Source: Afipia sp. P52-10
GTDB taxonomy: Bacteria; Pseudomonadota; Alphaproteobacteria; Rhizobiales; Xanthobacteraceae
Length of the DNA stretch: 61,048 nucleotides
Reading direction: 5' to 3'
Assembly (NCBI RefSeq): GCF_000516555.1
Contig: NZ_AZSJ01000003.1
Span: forward strand, 1,562,047-1,623,094
Shown piece by piece: positions 39,073 through 47,642 of the stretch. The notes beneath the pieces are model-generated. The model was not told the DNA's origin, ran no database searches, and saw nothing but the letters and a program-made list of their open reading frames with translations. Position numbers and translations under genes: made by a program. How positions within the stretch are numbered: position 1 is the first letter of the stretch; the number at the start of each line of letters is the position of its first letter.

Positions 39073-39404
39073 CAGACGAGCGCCCCGCCGCCGAAGGAGA
39101 AGAAGGACAGGAAGAAGGAACTGGCTGCAAACGCGATCGACAGGCCGAACACGATTTGGATCAGCCTGCGGAAGCCGCCCGAGGTGTCGCCGAAGGCCAG
39201 CGTCAGGCCGGTGACAATGATGATGATGACGGCGATGATCTTGGCGACCGGCCCCTCGATCGACTGAAGGATCGACTGGAGCGGGGCCTCCCATGGCATC
39301 GACGAGCCGGAGGCGTGAGCGGCCGGCGCGAGCATCAGGCTGAGGACGGCGACCGAGGTCGCCGTTGCGATGTAACGGCGGATACGCGAAAGGCGGTGGA
39401 TCAT
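39072..39404 (-). CDS. trbC: conjugal transfer pilin TrbC (VirB2-like)
   Basis: The pilin subunit, 110 residues. A signal peptide ends near APAAHA. The mature pilin has two hydrophobic helices, IIAVIIIIVTGLTLAFGD and IVFGLSIAFAASSFFLSF. The start overlaps the trbB stop by four bases. Related TrbC pilins are cyclised in IncP plasmids by TraF, whose gene is also present here. Confidence 0.94.
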   Translation of the reverse strand: MIHRLSRIRRYIATATSVAVLSLMLAPAAHASGSSMPWEAPLQSILQSIEGPVAKIIAVIIIIVTGLTLAFGDTSGGFRRLIQIVFGLSIAFAASSFFLSFFSFGGGALV

Positions 39405-40381
39405 GCGGGATCTCCTGTGGCTGGGACAGCGGGGGTGAGGCGGTAATCGCCGTGCGCATCGAGCCCATCGACGCGGGCGAGTTCGGCGAGGCGGCGGGAC
39501 GAGCCGCGGCCGGCGAGGACGGCTACGAGATCGATCGTCTCGGCAATCAGCGCTCTGGGCACAGTGATGACGGCTTCCTGGATGAGCTGCTCGAGCCGGC
39601 GCAGTGCGCCGATGGCGCTGCCGGCATGAATGGTGCCGATGCCGCCCGGATGGCCGGTGCCCCAGGCTTTGAGGAGATCCAGCGCTTCGCTCCCACGCAC
39701 CTCGCCGATTGGGATGCGGTCCGGTCGCAAGCGCAGCGACGAGCGCACGAGATCGGAAAGCGAAGCGACGCCATCCTTGGTGCGCAGCGCCACGAGGTTC
39801 GGCGCGGCGCATTGCAGTTCACGGGTGTCCTCGATCAGCACCACGCGGTCGGACGTCTTCGACACCTCCGCCAGCAATGCGTTCGTAAGTGTCGTCTTGC
39901 CGGTCGAGGTGCCGCCGGCGACCAGGATGTTGCGCCGGTCGGCGACGGCCTCGCGCAAGATCGCGGCCTGATCGGTGGCCATGATGCTTGAGCGCACGTA
40001 GTCGTCGAGCGTGAACACGGCGACGGCGGGCTTGCGGATGGCGAAGGCGGGCGCGGCGACCACGGGAGGGAGAAGTCCCTCGAACCGTTCCCCCGTCTCG
40101 GGCAGTTCGGCCGAAACGCGTGGGGCGCCTGGATGGACCTCGGCACCGACATGGTGGGCGACGAGCCGGACGATGCGTTCTCCATCGGCCGGTGACAGCC
40201 GTTCACCCGTATCGGCTAGCCCCTCGGAAAGACGGTCGATCCAGAGCCGCCCGTCGGGGTTGAGCATCACCTCGACGATCGACGGGTCTTCCAGGAAGCC
40301 GGCTATGGCGGAACCGAGCGCGGTGCGGAGCATGCGCGCACTCCGCAATATCGCCTCGGATTTTGCCTGAGAAACCGTCAC
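39401..40381 (-). CDS. trbB: conjugal transfer ATPase TrbB (VirB11-like)
   Basis: A hexameric secretion ATPase of 326 residues. The motifs are Walker [18 protein letters not shown], the Asp box [25 protein letters not shown] with the Walker B region, and the His box [13 protein letters not shown]. The frame begins at GTG 40381, preceded by GGGGACGAC, eight bases from a good ribosome site. Normally it is the first trb gene after copG; here 1.4 kb of foreign genes intervenes. Confidence 0.96.
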   Translation of the reverse strand: MTVSQAKSEAILRSARMLRTALGSAIAGFLEDPSIVEVMLNPDGRLWIDRLSEGLADTGERLSPADGERIVRLVAHHVGAEVHPGAPRVSAELPETGERFEGLLPPVVAAPAFAIRKPAVAVFTLDDYVRSSIMATDQAAILREAVADRRNILVAGGTSTGKTTLTNALLAEVSKTSDRVVLIEDTRELQCAAPNLVALRTKDGVASLSDLVRSSLRLRPDRIPIGEVRGSEALDLLKAWGTGHPGGIGTIHAGSAIGALRRLEQLIQEAVITVPRALIAETIDLVAVLAGRGSSRRLAELARVDGLDAHGDYRLTPAVPATGDPA

Positions 40382-40674
40382 GTCGTCCCCGTTCTCTTGC
40401 GGGACCGCAGACGCGCGGCCCTGGATCGGGGACGATTAGAAGAGGCAGAAGTTGGGCCGATTCAACAAGGCTGTGGGCGTAGTAGCGACGTGGCGAAGAA
40501 AGACAGGGAAACGGCGGAACGGAAGGATATTCAGTCACACACGAGCTGCATCATCAGCGCTGTCAGCGACTGCCTTGGGTGACGAGCGGAAGTTCACGTA
40601 ACCTCCGTCAATGGCGAGAGCGTGGAAGCTAAAGCGGACGCTTAAGGAGCGCGGTATTGCTCGTGGGTCCTCGA
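40382..40674. other. gap between trbB and the inserted operon
   Basis: About 290 bases with no credible gene. It is the downstream border of the inserted two-gene operon and would hold any replacement promoter for trbB-trbI; I cannot point to clear -35/-10 elements. Confidence 0.35.
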
Positions 40675-41043
40675 CTACGCTGTGCCGTCCGGCTCGGCAC
40701 TTTGCAGCGCGATATCGAGAATCTCGGATCCAAATCGCAGGTCGCTCATCATCTTCGTCTCGGCCAGAGGCGCGGTGGCTGCCGCGCGGATCAGCGCATC
40801 GTGGACGAGGGTGTATTCCTTGCCTTCAACATTGACCGTCCAAGCCTTCCCATCGCCTTCGACAATAAGGTTGGCGAGCGCGAATAACCGCCTCTCGATC
40901 GCGATCATCTCCTCCGGCTTGCACTTGCTATGCAGGGCTGAGACGACCGACACGGTTGGGTCAGGCGGAAGACCCGCTTCGTGATCCTCGGCCACCTTTC
41001 GGTCAGCGAGCATCAAAAGATCGACTGAGACTGTCGGGATCAT
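40675..41043 (-). CDS. hypothetical protein, second gene of the inserted operon
   Basis: A 121-residue protein I do not recognise. It is mostly charged and helical (SKCKPEEMIAIERRLFALANLIVE), with a short beta hairpin (KAWTVNVEGKEYTLVHDALIRAAA) and no membrane segment or catalytic motif. Its ATG overlaps the stop of the larger upstream gene by four bases (ATGA), so the two are almost certainly translated together. Located between trbB and the copG-like gene, it is cargo rather than transfer machinery. Function unknown. Confidence 0.75.
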   Translation of the reverse strand: MIPTVSVDLLMLADRKVAEDHEAGLPPDPTVSVVSALHSKCKPEEMIAIERRLFALANLIVEGDGKAWTVNVEGKEYTLVHDALIRAAATAPLAETKMMSDLRFGSEILDIALQSAEPDGTA

Positions 41044-41627
41044 CCGGGAAGATAGGCCTGCTTGTCCCACGGACCTTGGTAATTCGCGATCAGCCCCTCC
41101 TTGGGTGTCTCCATTCCGGCAATCGCGGAGATCTGTCCAAGGCAGCGGCTGAGGTGCCCACGCAGCAGTTCGAGGCCGTCGAAGTATCCCTGCCGGTGTT
41201 CGGGTAGGCAGTACTTGTCAAAGCGGGGATGGGGCGGCGCCTGGGGGCTGCGGCGTAGCACCTCCTCGTAGGTCATGAACTGGCGGATGCCCAAAAGCAT
41301 TGCGTCGATCAGAAGGTAGAGCGGGCCGTCCTGCGCGCCCGACAACTCGACCTGCTTCTCCACCAGAGTCTGCCTGATCTCCCGCAGCGATGCGAGGGCG
41401 TTGTCGATGCAGTCGTCGCAGCACTCCCACGCGGACAACACTCGCCTGTCGCGCAGGCGGATGACGAGCTCACGGGCGATCTGCTTCTCGTGGTCCTTCG
41501 GGCTGACCGAAAAGCTGACGAAAGGCAGGTTGAAAGAAACGTCGCCGACGCGACCCGCGAACTGACGCCGCGCCTTGGCAAGAAGGTCGTTAAGGTCAAA
41601 TTGGAAAGGAATTGCGCCCGTTCTCAT
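41040..41627 (-). CDS. hypothetical protein, first gene of the inserted operon
   Basis: A 195-residue soluble protein I do not recognise. Features are a beta-rich N-terminus (FNLPFVSFSVSPKDHEKQIARELV) with a Cys cluster WECCDDC near residue 70, followed by long amphipathic helices (ALASLREIRQTLVEKQVEL and LLIDAMLLGIRQFMTYEEVL). No ribosome site is evident; the ATG at 41627 starts the compact part, but in-frame Met codons at 41705 and 41747 cannot be excluded. The ATGA overlap with the next gene implies a functional pair. Defence, toxin or regulation are all possible; none is shown. Confidence 0.72.
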   Translation of the reverse strand: MRTGAIPFQFDLNDLLAKARRQFAGRVGDVSFNLPFVSFSVSPKDHEKQIARELVIRLRDRRVLSAWECCDDCIDNALASLREIRQTLVEKQVELSGAQDGPLYLLIDAMLLGIRQFMTYEEVLRRSPQAPPHPRFDKYCLPEHRQGYFDGLELLRGHLSRCLGQISAIAGMETPKEGLIANYQGPWDKQAYLPG

Positions 41628-41764
41628 GCTCAAACAATACTCGACAGCAGGCGGCAAGGAAACAGAGGCAGAATGGTCCGCAATGGGCTCAATCGAGTCC
41701 TTCATCGCGTCGGTCGCCGGTGACACGTGAGGGTTGCGAACGGGCACCCGAAAGTCTGGTGGCT

Positions 41765-42196
41765 TCAGTCCGCTTGCGCGGGGCCGACATCCTCCGAAAT
41801 CTCCTGCCGGAGCTTCGGCCCCTTGGCGAGTCGACGGCCGAGGGCGGTCACAAAGGCATCATAGCGCTCGCCGGCCTTGGCACGGGCTGCCGCCTGCGCC
41901 GGCTCCGGCAGCGGCGGATTGGTCGTCAGCCAGAAGCGGACAAAGACCGCGAGCGTCTCGACGGCAATGCCGAGGTCGCGTTCCATCCGGGTGATCCGGC
42001 GGTCGAGTTGGTCGAGGCGTCTGGTGGTCGCGGCCTCTTGCCGCTCGGCGGCGTCTGGCGACAGGAAAGAGGCGATCGCGGCCTCGGCGATTAGCGAACG
42101 GGAATGGTCACGCCGTGCGGCATAGTCGGCGAGATTCTTCATGACGTCGGGATCGAGATAGACCGACAGGCGCTGTTTCTTCGGAGGCTTCTTCAT
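41765..42196 (-). CDS. ribbon-helix-helix (CopG-like) protein preceding the trb genes
   Basis: A 143-residue protein with an N-terminal ribbon-helix-helix, KKQRLSVYLDPDVMKNLADYAARRDHSRSLIAEAAI, then a coiled-coil region (RRLDQLDRRITRMERDL) and a C-terminal helical part. It is the gene that normally lies between traG and trbB in this element family. It starts seven bases after traG. A regulatory or relaxosome accessory role is likely from the fold and place. Confidence 0.87.
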   Translation of the reverse strand: MKKPPKKQRLSVYLDPDVMKNLADYAARRDHSRSLIAEAAIASFLSPDAAERQEAATTRRLDQLDRRITRMERDLGIAVETLAVFVRFWLTTNPPLPEPAQAAARAKAGERYDAFVTALGRRLAKGPKLRQEISEDVGPAQAD

Positions 42197-42203
42197 GGTT
42201 GTC

Positions 42204-44189
42204 TCACATCTCGATGCCGTCGCCGGGATCGAGCGAGGCCTGGCGGGCGACCTGACGCATGCGCTGGTTGATCCGGCTGACGCGCGCGGCATTGTCCTCC
42301 ATGTCATCGTCCGGATCGGGCGCGAACTCGTTGTCGATCGGCTCTTTCCTCTCGACCGTCTTCGACGTGCTCAATTCGGGCTGATGCCGGCGTTCCGATC
42401 CGGTCGGATCGTCGTCGTCCTGGCTGTCACGCGGCGGCGTCTCCTCGATCTCGGGACGCGGCGGCAGCGGCAGCGCGCTCCAATCGTCAGCCTTGGCCTC
42501 CTTGGGCTTCGCCAGCGCCGGTGGCGGCAGGATGCGTTCCTGGAATCGCGCATCCTCATAGTAGCGGGCTTTCTTCGCCCGGATGGGTGGCGTGCCCGCG
42601 ACCATGACGATCTCGTCGGCGGGCGGGAGCTGCATCACCTCGCCGGGCGTCAGCAGCGGCCGTGCGGTCTCCGAGCGCGAGACCATCAGGTGGCCGAGCC
42701 AGGGCGATAAACGATGCCCGGCATAGTTCTTCATCGCCCGCATTTCCGTCGCCGTGCCGAGTGCGTCGGACACGCGCTTTGCCGTGCGCTCGTCATTGGT
42801 GGCGAAGCTGACACGAACATGGCAGTTGTCGAGGATCGAGTTGTTCGGGCCGTAGGCCTTCTCAATCTGGTTCAGCGATTGCGCGATCAGGAAGCTTTTG
42901 AGGCCGTAACCCGCCATGAAGGCGAGCGCGCTCTCGAAGAAATCGAGGCGGCCCAGGGCGGGGAACTCGTCGAGCATCAGCAGCAATCGATGCCGTCCGG
43001 CCTTGGCCTGCAGATCCTCGGTCAATCGCCTGCCGACCTGGTTGAGGATCAGCCGGATGAGCGGTTTCGTGCGGTTGATGTCGGAAGGCGGCACGACGAG
43101 ATAGAGCGTGGTCGGCTGCGCGCCACCGACGATGTCAGTGATGCGCCAATCGCAGCGGCGCGTGACCTCGGCGACGACGGGATCGCGGTACAGGCCGAGG
43201 AACGACATGGCGGTGGACAGCACGCCGGAACGCTCGTTGTCCGACTTGTTCAGCAGCTCGCGCGCCGCGCTGGCGATCACCGGATGCGGACCGGCGTCGC
43301 CGAGGTGTGCCGTTTTCATCATGGCGGCCAGCGTCGACTCGATCGGCCGCTTCGGGTCCGAGAGGAAGGCGGCGACGCCCGCCAGCGTCTTGTCGGGCTC
43401 GGCATAGAGCACGTGCAGGATCGCGCCAACGAGAAGTGCGTGGCTGGTCTTTTCCCAATGATTCCGCTTCTCCAGCGAGCCCTCGGGATCGACCAGAATG
43501 TCGGCGATGTTCTGGACGTCGCGGACCTCCCATTCGCCGCGACGGACCTCGAGCAGCGGATTGTAGGCGGCAGATTTCGCATTGGTCGGATCGAACAACA
43601 GCACCCGACCATGCCGCGCGCGAAAGCCGGCGGTGAGCTGCCAGTTCTCGCCCTTGATGTCGTGAACGATCGCCGAGCCCGGCCAGGTCAGCAGTGACGG
43701 CACGACCAGGCCGACACCCTTGCCGGAGCGGGTCGGCGCGAAGCAAAGCACATGCTCCGGCCCGTCGTGACGCAGATAGCCGCGATCAAGCTTGCCGAGC
43801 ACGACGCCGTCGGGTCCGAGGAGACCGGCGGCCTTCACCTCTTCCGGCCGCGCCCATCGGGCCGAACCGTAGGTCTCGACGTTCTTCGCCTCGCGGGCGC
43901 GCCAGACCGACATGCCGATCGCCACGGCGATCGAGATGAAGCCGCCGGACGCGGCGATGAATGCGCCCTCGACGAAAATCTCCGGCGCATAGGCGTCGTA
44001 GAAATACCACCACCAGAAGAAGGCGGGCGGATAGTAGACGGGCCAGCCGAGCAGTTCGAACCAGGGCCGACCAAGTTGTGGCTGGAAGCCGAGCTGCGAT
44101 GCCGTCCACTGCGTCGCCGCCCAGGTCGTGGTGAGCACGATGAAAAAGACGACGAGGATCTGGCCCCAGAGGATTCTGGTCGCGGACAC
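42204..44189 (-). CDS. traG: type IV coupling protein TraG (VirD4-like)
   Basis: The coupling ATPase that brings the relaxase-DNA complex to the T4SS, 661 residues. Two or three N-terminal transmembrane segments (ILVVFFIVLTTTWAATQW; FFWWWYFYDAYA; GFISIAVAIGMSVW) precede Walker A CFAPTRSGKGVG. Walker B follows (LLLMLDEFPALGRL), and the tail is charged and acidic (DSQDDDDPTGSE). In related elements rlxS lies immediately upstream; here a 3.4-kb mercury module separates them. Confidence 0.96.
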   Translation of the reverse strand: MSATRILWGQILVVFFIVLTTTWAATQWTASQLGFQPQLGRPWFELLGWPVYYPPAFFWWWYFYDAYAPEIFVEGAFIAASGGFISIAVAIGMSVWRAREAKNVETYGSARWARPEEVKAAGLLGPDGVVLGKLDRGYLRHDGPEHVLCFAPTRSGKGVGLVVPSLLTWPGSAIVHDIKGENWQLTAGFRARHGRVLLFDPTNAKSAAYNPLLEVRRGEWEVRDVQNIADILVDPEGSLEKRNHWEKTSHALLVGAILHVLYAEPDKTLAGVAAFLSDPKRPIESTLAAMMKTAHLGDAGPHPVIASAARELLNKSDNERSGVLSTAMSFLGLYRDPVVAEVTRRCDWRITDIVGGAQPTTLYLVVPPSDINRTKPLIRLILNQVGRRLTEDLQAKAGRHRLLLMLDEFPALGRLDFFESALAFMAGYGLKSFLIAQSLNQIEKAYGPNNSILDNCHVRVSFATNDERTAKRVSDALGTATEMRAMKNYAGHRLSPWLGHLMVSRSETARPLLTPGEVMQLPPADEIVMVAGTPPIRAKKARYYEDARFQERILPPPALAKPKEAKADDWSALPLPPRPEIEETPPRDSQDDDDPTGSERRHQPELSTSKTVERKEPIDNEFAPDPDDDMEDNAARVSRINQRMRQVARQASLDPGDGIEM

Positions 44190-44342
44190 AGGTTCTTCTC
44201 CTTCTGGAGAAGAGGTCGGCCGCGATGGCGGCTGATTTCAAGACCGATGAGCGAGTCTTGCGAAGATGTCGTGCCCTGGAGGATAAATACAGGCGATAGC
44301 GCAGGAGCCTCGGTATCGCGATTGCGACCAGCTATCTGACAA

Positions 44343-44669
44343 TTAAGCGCCGCGCGGCCCCCAGAGAATGATTGCCGCACCGACCATACACACGACGGCC
44401 CCCGTGACGTCCCAGCGGTCTGGTCGTTGCGCTTCGACCGCCCACAGCCAAAATAGCGACGCTGCAATATAGACGCCGCCATAGGCCGCATAGGCTCGTC
44501 CCGCGAAGTCGCTGTCGATGCGAGTGAGGAGATACGCGAAGAGCGCAAGGCTCGCCATGCCCGGTGCGACCCACAGTGGGGATCGATCCAGGCGCAGCCA
44601 GGCCCAGAAGGCAAAGCAGCCGGCAATTTCAGCCAAAGCAGCTCCAGCATAAGTCGTCAGCGTTGCCAT
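44343..44669 (-). CDS. UPF0060/YnfA-family small membrane protein
   Basis: A 108-residue protein with four hydrophobic helices, related to the SMR transporter superfamily: [54 protein letters not shown], and [18 protein letters not shown]. The match to YnfA is strong. Its ATG overlaps the merR stop (TGATG), so it is translated with merR and may be mercury-responsive. A transport role fits, but no substrate is known. Confidence 0.87.
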   Translation of the reverse strand: MATLTTYAGAALAEIAGCFAFWAWLRLDRSPLWVAPGMASLALFAYLLTRIDSDFAGRAYAAYGGVYIAASLFWLWAVEAQRPDRWDVTGAVVCMVGAAIILWGPRGA

Positions 44670-45082
44670 CACGATGCGAGTGCCTCCAGGACCGGGCATT
44701 CTGGGACGTCATCCCCGGAACACTGCGCGGCGGTCGCCGCTAGCACCTTTTCGATACGTCGGAGATCGGCAATTTTGGCGCGCACATCAGTCAGATGCCT
44801 CTCGGTCCGCTCCTTCACCTCGGCGCAGGTCTGAGTGCCGCCATCGACGAGGTCGAGCAGGCCGCGAATTTCCTCGATGGCGAAGCCGAGTTCGCGGGCG
44901 CGCAGGATGAAGCGCAGGCGCGAGACATGACTCTCGGCATAAATGCGGTAGCCCGATGCCGTGCGCGGCGGATCGGGCATCATGCCGACCTTCTCGTAGT
45001 AGCGGATGGTTTCGAGATTGCAGCCCGTGCGCCGGGCAAGTTCGGCCCGTTGCAGCCCTTTCCCCGAACCGTGATCGCTCAT
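44669..45082 (-). CDS. merR: mercury-responsive regulator MerR
   Basis: A MerR metalloregulator of 137 residues. The N-terminal winged HTH includes [21 protein letters not shown]. Three Cys at residues 86, 121 and 129 correspond to the Hg(II)-binding triad of Tn501 MerR, with a similar spacing (35 and 8 residues). The start at 45082 begins MSDHGSGKG. It is divergent from merT, with the operator in the 76-base gap, and co-oriented with ynfA and traG. Confidence 0.95.
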   Translation of the reverse strand: MSDHGSGKGLQRAELARRTGCNLETIRYYEKVGMMPDPPRTASGYRIYAESHVSRLRFILRARELGFAIEEIRGLLDLVDGGTQTCAEVKERTERHLTDVRAKIADLRRIEKVLAATAAQCSGDDVPECPVLEALAS

Positions 45083-45095
45083 CGTAAAAAAACCT

Positions 45096-45127
45096 CTTGA
45101 GTCTGTAGTTGCTACAGACCGTAGCGT
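45096..45127 (+). promoter_or_regulatory. MerR operator and merT promoter
   Basis: The -35 element TTGAGT (45097-45102) and -10 TAGCGT (45122-45127) are separated by 19 bases, the long spacing that MerR regulators untwist. Between them is a perfect inverted repeat GTCTGTAG-TTG-CTACAGAC (45101-45119), the expected MerR site. It serves merTPFA rightward and probably also autoregulates merR-ynfA leftward. Confidence 0.88.
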
Positions 45128-45158
45128 GCGATTGGATGAAAATCGAGGGCCGAGTCGC

Positions 45159-45557
45159 ATGAGCAATACGGATTTCGAGGCAGCACCACTGAGCGCGCCC
45201 CAGAAAACCGAGGACCGGAGGAAGACCTGGTTCGCGGCCGGCGGCGTGATTGGCGCGATCCTCGCCTCGACCTGCTGCATCGCGCCGCTCGTGCTCTTGA
45301 CGCTCGGCATTTCCGGGGCCTGGATCGGTAATCTAACGGCGCTCGAACCCTACAAGCCCTACTTCGCAGTGGTAGCGCTGGTTTTCATCGGGCTTGGTTT
45401 TCGGCAGGTCTATTTCAAGCCGAAATCCGCTTGCGTGGAGGGATCCTACTGCGCCCGGCCGGAATCCTCCGTCATCACCAAGACCGCTCTCTGGCTGGCG
45501 ACCGTGCTTGTCGTCCTGGCCTTGACGATCAACTGGTGGGCGCCGCTGTTTTATTAG
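45159..45557 (+). CDS. merT: mercuric ion transporter MerT
   Basis: An inner-membrane Hg(II) importer of 132 residues. Three hydrophobic helices; the Cys pair STCCIAP (C39, C40) in the first helix and the second pair at C92 and C98 (SACVEGSYC) match the MerT ligands. The ATG at 45159 is preferred over 45126, which would extend into the promoter. merP follows after 11 bases with AGGAG. Confidence 0.93.
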   Translation: MSNTDFEAAPLSAPQKTEDRRKTWFAAGGVIGAILASTCCIAPLVLLTLGISGAWIGNLTALEPYKPYFAVVALVFIGLGFRQVYFKPKSACVEGSYCARPESSVITKTALWLATVLVVLALTINWWAPLFY

Positions 45558-45568
45558 GAGAAGTTGAC

Positions 45569-45901
45569 ATGAAACGATCCCTCATCATCGGCGCGAGCGT
45601 GCTCGCTCTGGGCGCCGGCAGCATATTGTCCATGGTCGCCGTCTCGCCTCTTGCCGCGCAATCGGCGGCAGCCCAAGTCGCTGCCGTCCGGACGGTGAGC
45701 TTCAGCATCGAGAACATGACCTGCGCGCTATGCCCCGTCACGGTCAAATCGGCCATGGCGGGCGTGAACGGCGTGAAGTCGGTCGAGATCAATTTCGATG
45801 CCAAGACAGCGACCGTCGTGTTCGATCCTTCGATCGCGACGCCGGAAGCGATCGCGGCGGCCTCGACCAATGCCGGCTATCCGGCAACAGTGAGAAGCTA
45901 G
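45569..45901 (+). CDS. merP: periplasmic mercury-binding protein MerP
   Basis: A 110-residue HMA-fold protein. The signal peptide (IIGASVLALGAGSILSM..LAA) is cleaved to leave the metal-binding NMTCALC, with Cys 52 and Cys 55, then VKSAMAGVNGVKSVEINFD, the ferredoxin-like HMA domain. It hands Hg(II) to MerT. The ribosome site AGGAG precedes the ATG. Confidence 0.95.
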   Translation: MKRSLIIGASVLALGAGSILSMVAVSPLAAQSAAAQVAAVRTVSFSIENMTCALCPVTVKSAMAGVNGVKSVEINFDAKTATVVFDPSIATPEAIAAASTNAGYPATVRS

Positions 45902-45911
45902 GTCCGGGAAG

Positions 45912-46160
45912 ATGAAGGACACGACGATCCTCAAGACCGGCATCATCGGGTCGGTCATCGCGGCGGTCTGCTGCGCAACACCGATCCTGGTCATCGCGCT
46001 CGGCGCTCTTAGCCTGTCGGCCTGGCTCGGGTGGGTCGACTATGTGCTCATTCCAGCACTCGTCCTCTTTCTCGCGATTACTGCCTATGGGCTCTGGCGG
46101 CGGCAGCGGGCGGCGGCGTGCTGCGCCTCAGAAACACAATCGAACAAGGGAAGGGCCTGA
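45912..46160 (+). CDS. merF: mercury transporter MerF
   Basis: A two-helix mercury transporter of 82 residues. The first Cys pair (C20, C21) lies in AAVCCATP in the first helix; a second pair (C70, C71) is in the C-terminal tail. These pairs match MerF. The stop is separated from the merA start by one base. The operon therefore has both MerT and MerF importers. Confidence 0.93.
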   Translation: MKDTTILKTGIIGSVIAAVCCATPILVIALGALSLSAWLGWVDYVLIPALVLFLAITAYGLWRRQRAAACCASETQSNKGRA

Positions 46161-46161
46161 C

Positions 46162-47592
46162 ATGGCCGATTGCTGCAGCACAGGCGGAAGCCGGAAGAGT
46201 GGCTATGATCTCGCTGTCATCGGCGCGGGTTCGGCGGGTTTTTCCGCTGCGATTGCCGCGGCCGACCAAGGCGCTAATGTGGCTCTCATTGGGCATGGGC
46301 TCATCGGCGGCACCTGTGTCAATGTTGGCTGCGTGCCGTCCAAGACCATGATCCGCGCCGCTGAAGCATTGCACGGCGCACGCGCGGCAAGCCGGTTTCC
46401 CGGAGTCGCCGGTGAGGCCCATGTCGCTGACTGGCGAGCTCTGATCGCGGCCAAGGACGATCTCGTCGGAACACTGCGGCAGAAGAAATATGTCGATCTG
46501 CTGCCCGAATATAACGGCATCGCCTATCTGGAGGGCGCCGCGCGGCTGAATGGAGCGGGTGTGCTTGTGAACGACAGCCCCGTCACTGCTGGCAAGATCA
46601 TCGTCGCCACCGGCGCGTCACCGGCCATGCCGAGCATCTCCGGCATTGAGAATGTCCCCACCCTCACGAGCACCACGGCGCTGGAACTTGAGCAGCCGCC
46701 GCGCTCGCTTCTGGTCATCGGGGGCGGCTATATCGGCTGCGAGCTGGCTCAGATGTTCGCCCGCGCCGGGACCTCCGTGACCATGGTCACGCGCTCGCGC
46801 CTGCTACCCGAGGCGGAGCCGGAAATAGCGCAGGCGCTCGCCGGCTATCTGGCCGACGAAGGCATTACGGTTCGCACCGGACTGACCTATTCCAGGATCA
46901 AGAGCCGAGACGGTGAAATCACGCTGACCATTGATGTGGATGGGCGCGCCGAGACGCTGGCCGCCGAGCAGGTTCTGGTGACGACCGGACGCACGCCCAA
47001 CACGGCAGGTCTTGGTCTGGAAGAGACCGGCATAAAGCTGGCGCCCAATGGCGGGATTGTCGTCGATGACCGGATGCGCACCTCGAAATCCGGCGTCTAT
47101 GCCGCCGGCGACGTGACCGGACGCGATCAGTTCGTCTATATGGCGGCCTATGGTGCCAAGCTCGCCGCGCGCAATGCGCTCAACGGCGACAGTCTTGTCT
47201 ATGACAATACCGCCATGCCCTGGGTGGTCTTCACCGATCCGCAGGCCGCAGGCGTCGGGCTTTCCGAACGCCAGGCAAGACAGCGCGGTTTCGATGTGAA
47301 GACGTCAGTTGCGCCGCTCGACCAAGTACCGCGGGCGCTCGCCGCCCGTGACACGCGCGGACTCATCAAGCTCGTGGCAGACAGGAACACCGACCGCGTA
47401 CTCGGGGCGCAGATCCTCGCGCCCGAGGGGGCGGACAGCATCCAGACCGTGGTGCTGGCGATCAAATATGGAATGACGACGAAGGAACTCGGGGAGACGA
47501 TCTTTCCGTATCTTACGACGGTGGAGGGATTGAAGCTCGCCGCACAGGGCTTCGACAAGGATGTAACGAAACTTTCCTGCTGCGCGGGTTGA
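46162..47592 (+). CDS. merA: mercuric reductase MerA
   Basis: An NADPH-dependent FAD reductase that converts Hg(II) to volatile Hg(0), 476 residues. The FAD motif GAGSAGFSAA is near residue 21 and the redox-active disulphide is C52/C57 in GGTCVNVGCVPSK. NADPH motif: LLVIGGGYIGCELAQM. The C-terminal Cys pair KLSCCAG is present, needed for Hg delivery. The N-terminal HMA domain of Tn501 MerA is absent; only MADCC precedes the core. Confidence 0.96.
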   Translation: MADCCSTGGSRKSGYDLAVIGAGSAGFSAAIAAADQGANVALIGHGLIGGTCVNVGCVPSKTMIRAAEALHGARAASRFPGVAGEAHVADWRALIAAKDDLVGTLRQKKYVDLLPEYNGIAYLEGAARLNGAGVLVNDSPVTAGKIIVATGASPAMPSISGIENVPTLTSTTALELEQPPRSLLVIGGGYIGCELAQMFARAGTSVTMVTRSRLLPEAEPEIAQALAGYLADEGITVRTGLTYSRIKSRDGEITLTIDVDGRAETLAAEQVLVTTGRTPNTAGLGLEETGIKLAPNGGIVVDDRMRTSKSGVYAAGDVTGRDQFVYMAAYGAKLAARNALNGDSLVYDNTAMPWVVFTDPQAAGVGLSERQARQRGFDVKTSVAPLDQVPRALAARDTRGLIKLVADRNTDRVLGAQILAPEGADSIQTVVLAIKYGMTTKELGETIFPYLTTVEGLKLAAQGFDKDVTKLSCCAG

Positions 47593-47642
47593 TACCCGTG
47601 GGCAGGATTGGCTGACTTGCTGTCGCCTAAGCTGACGCTTCT

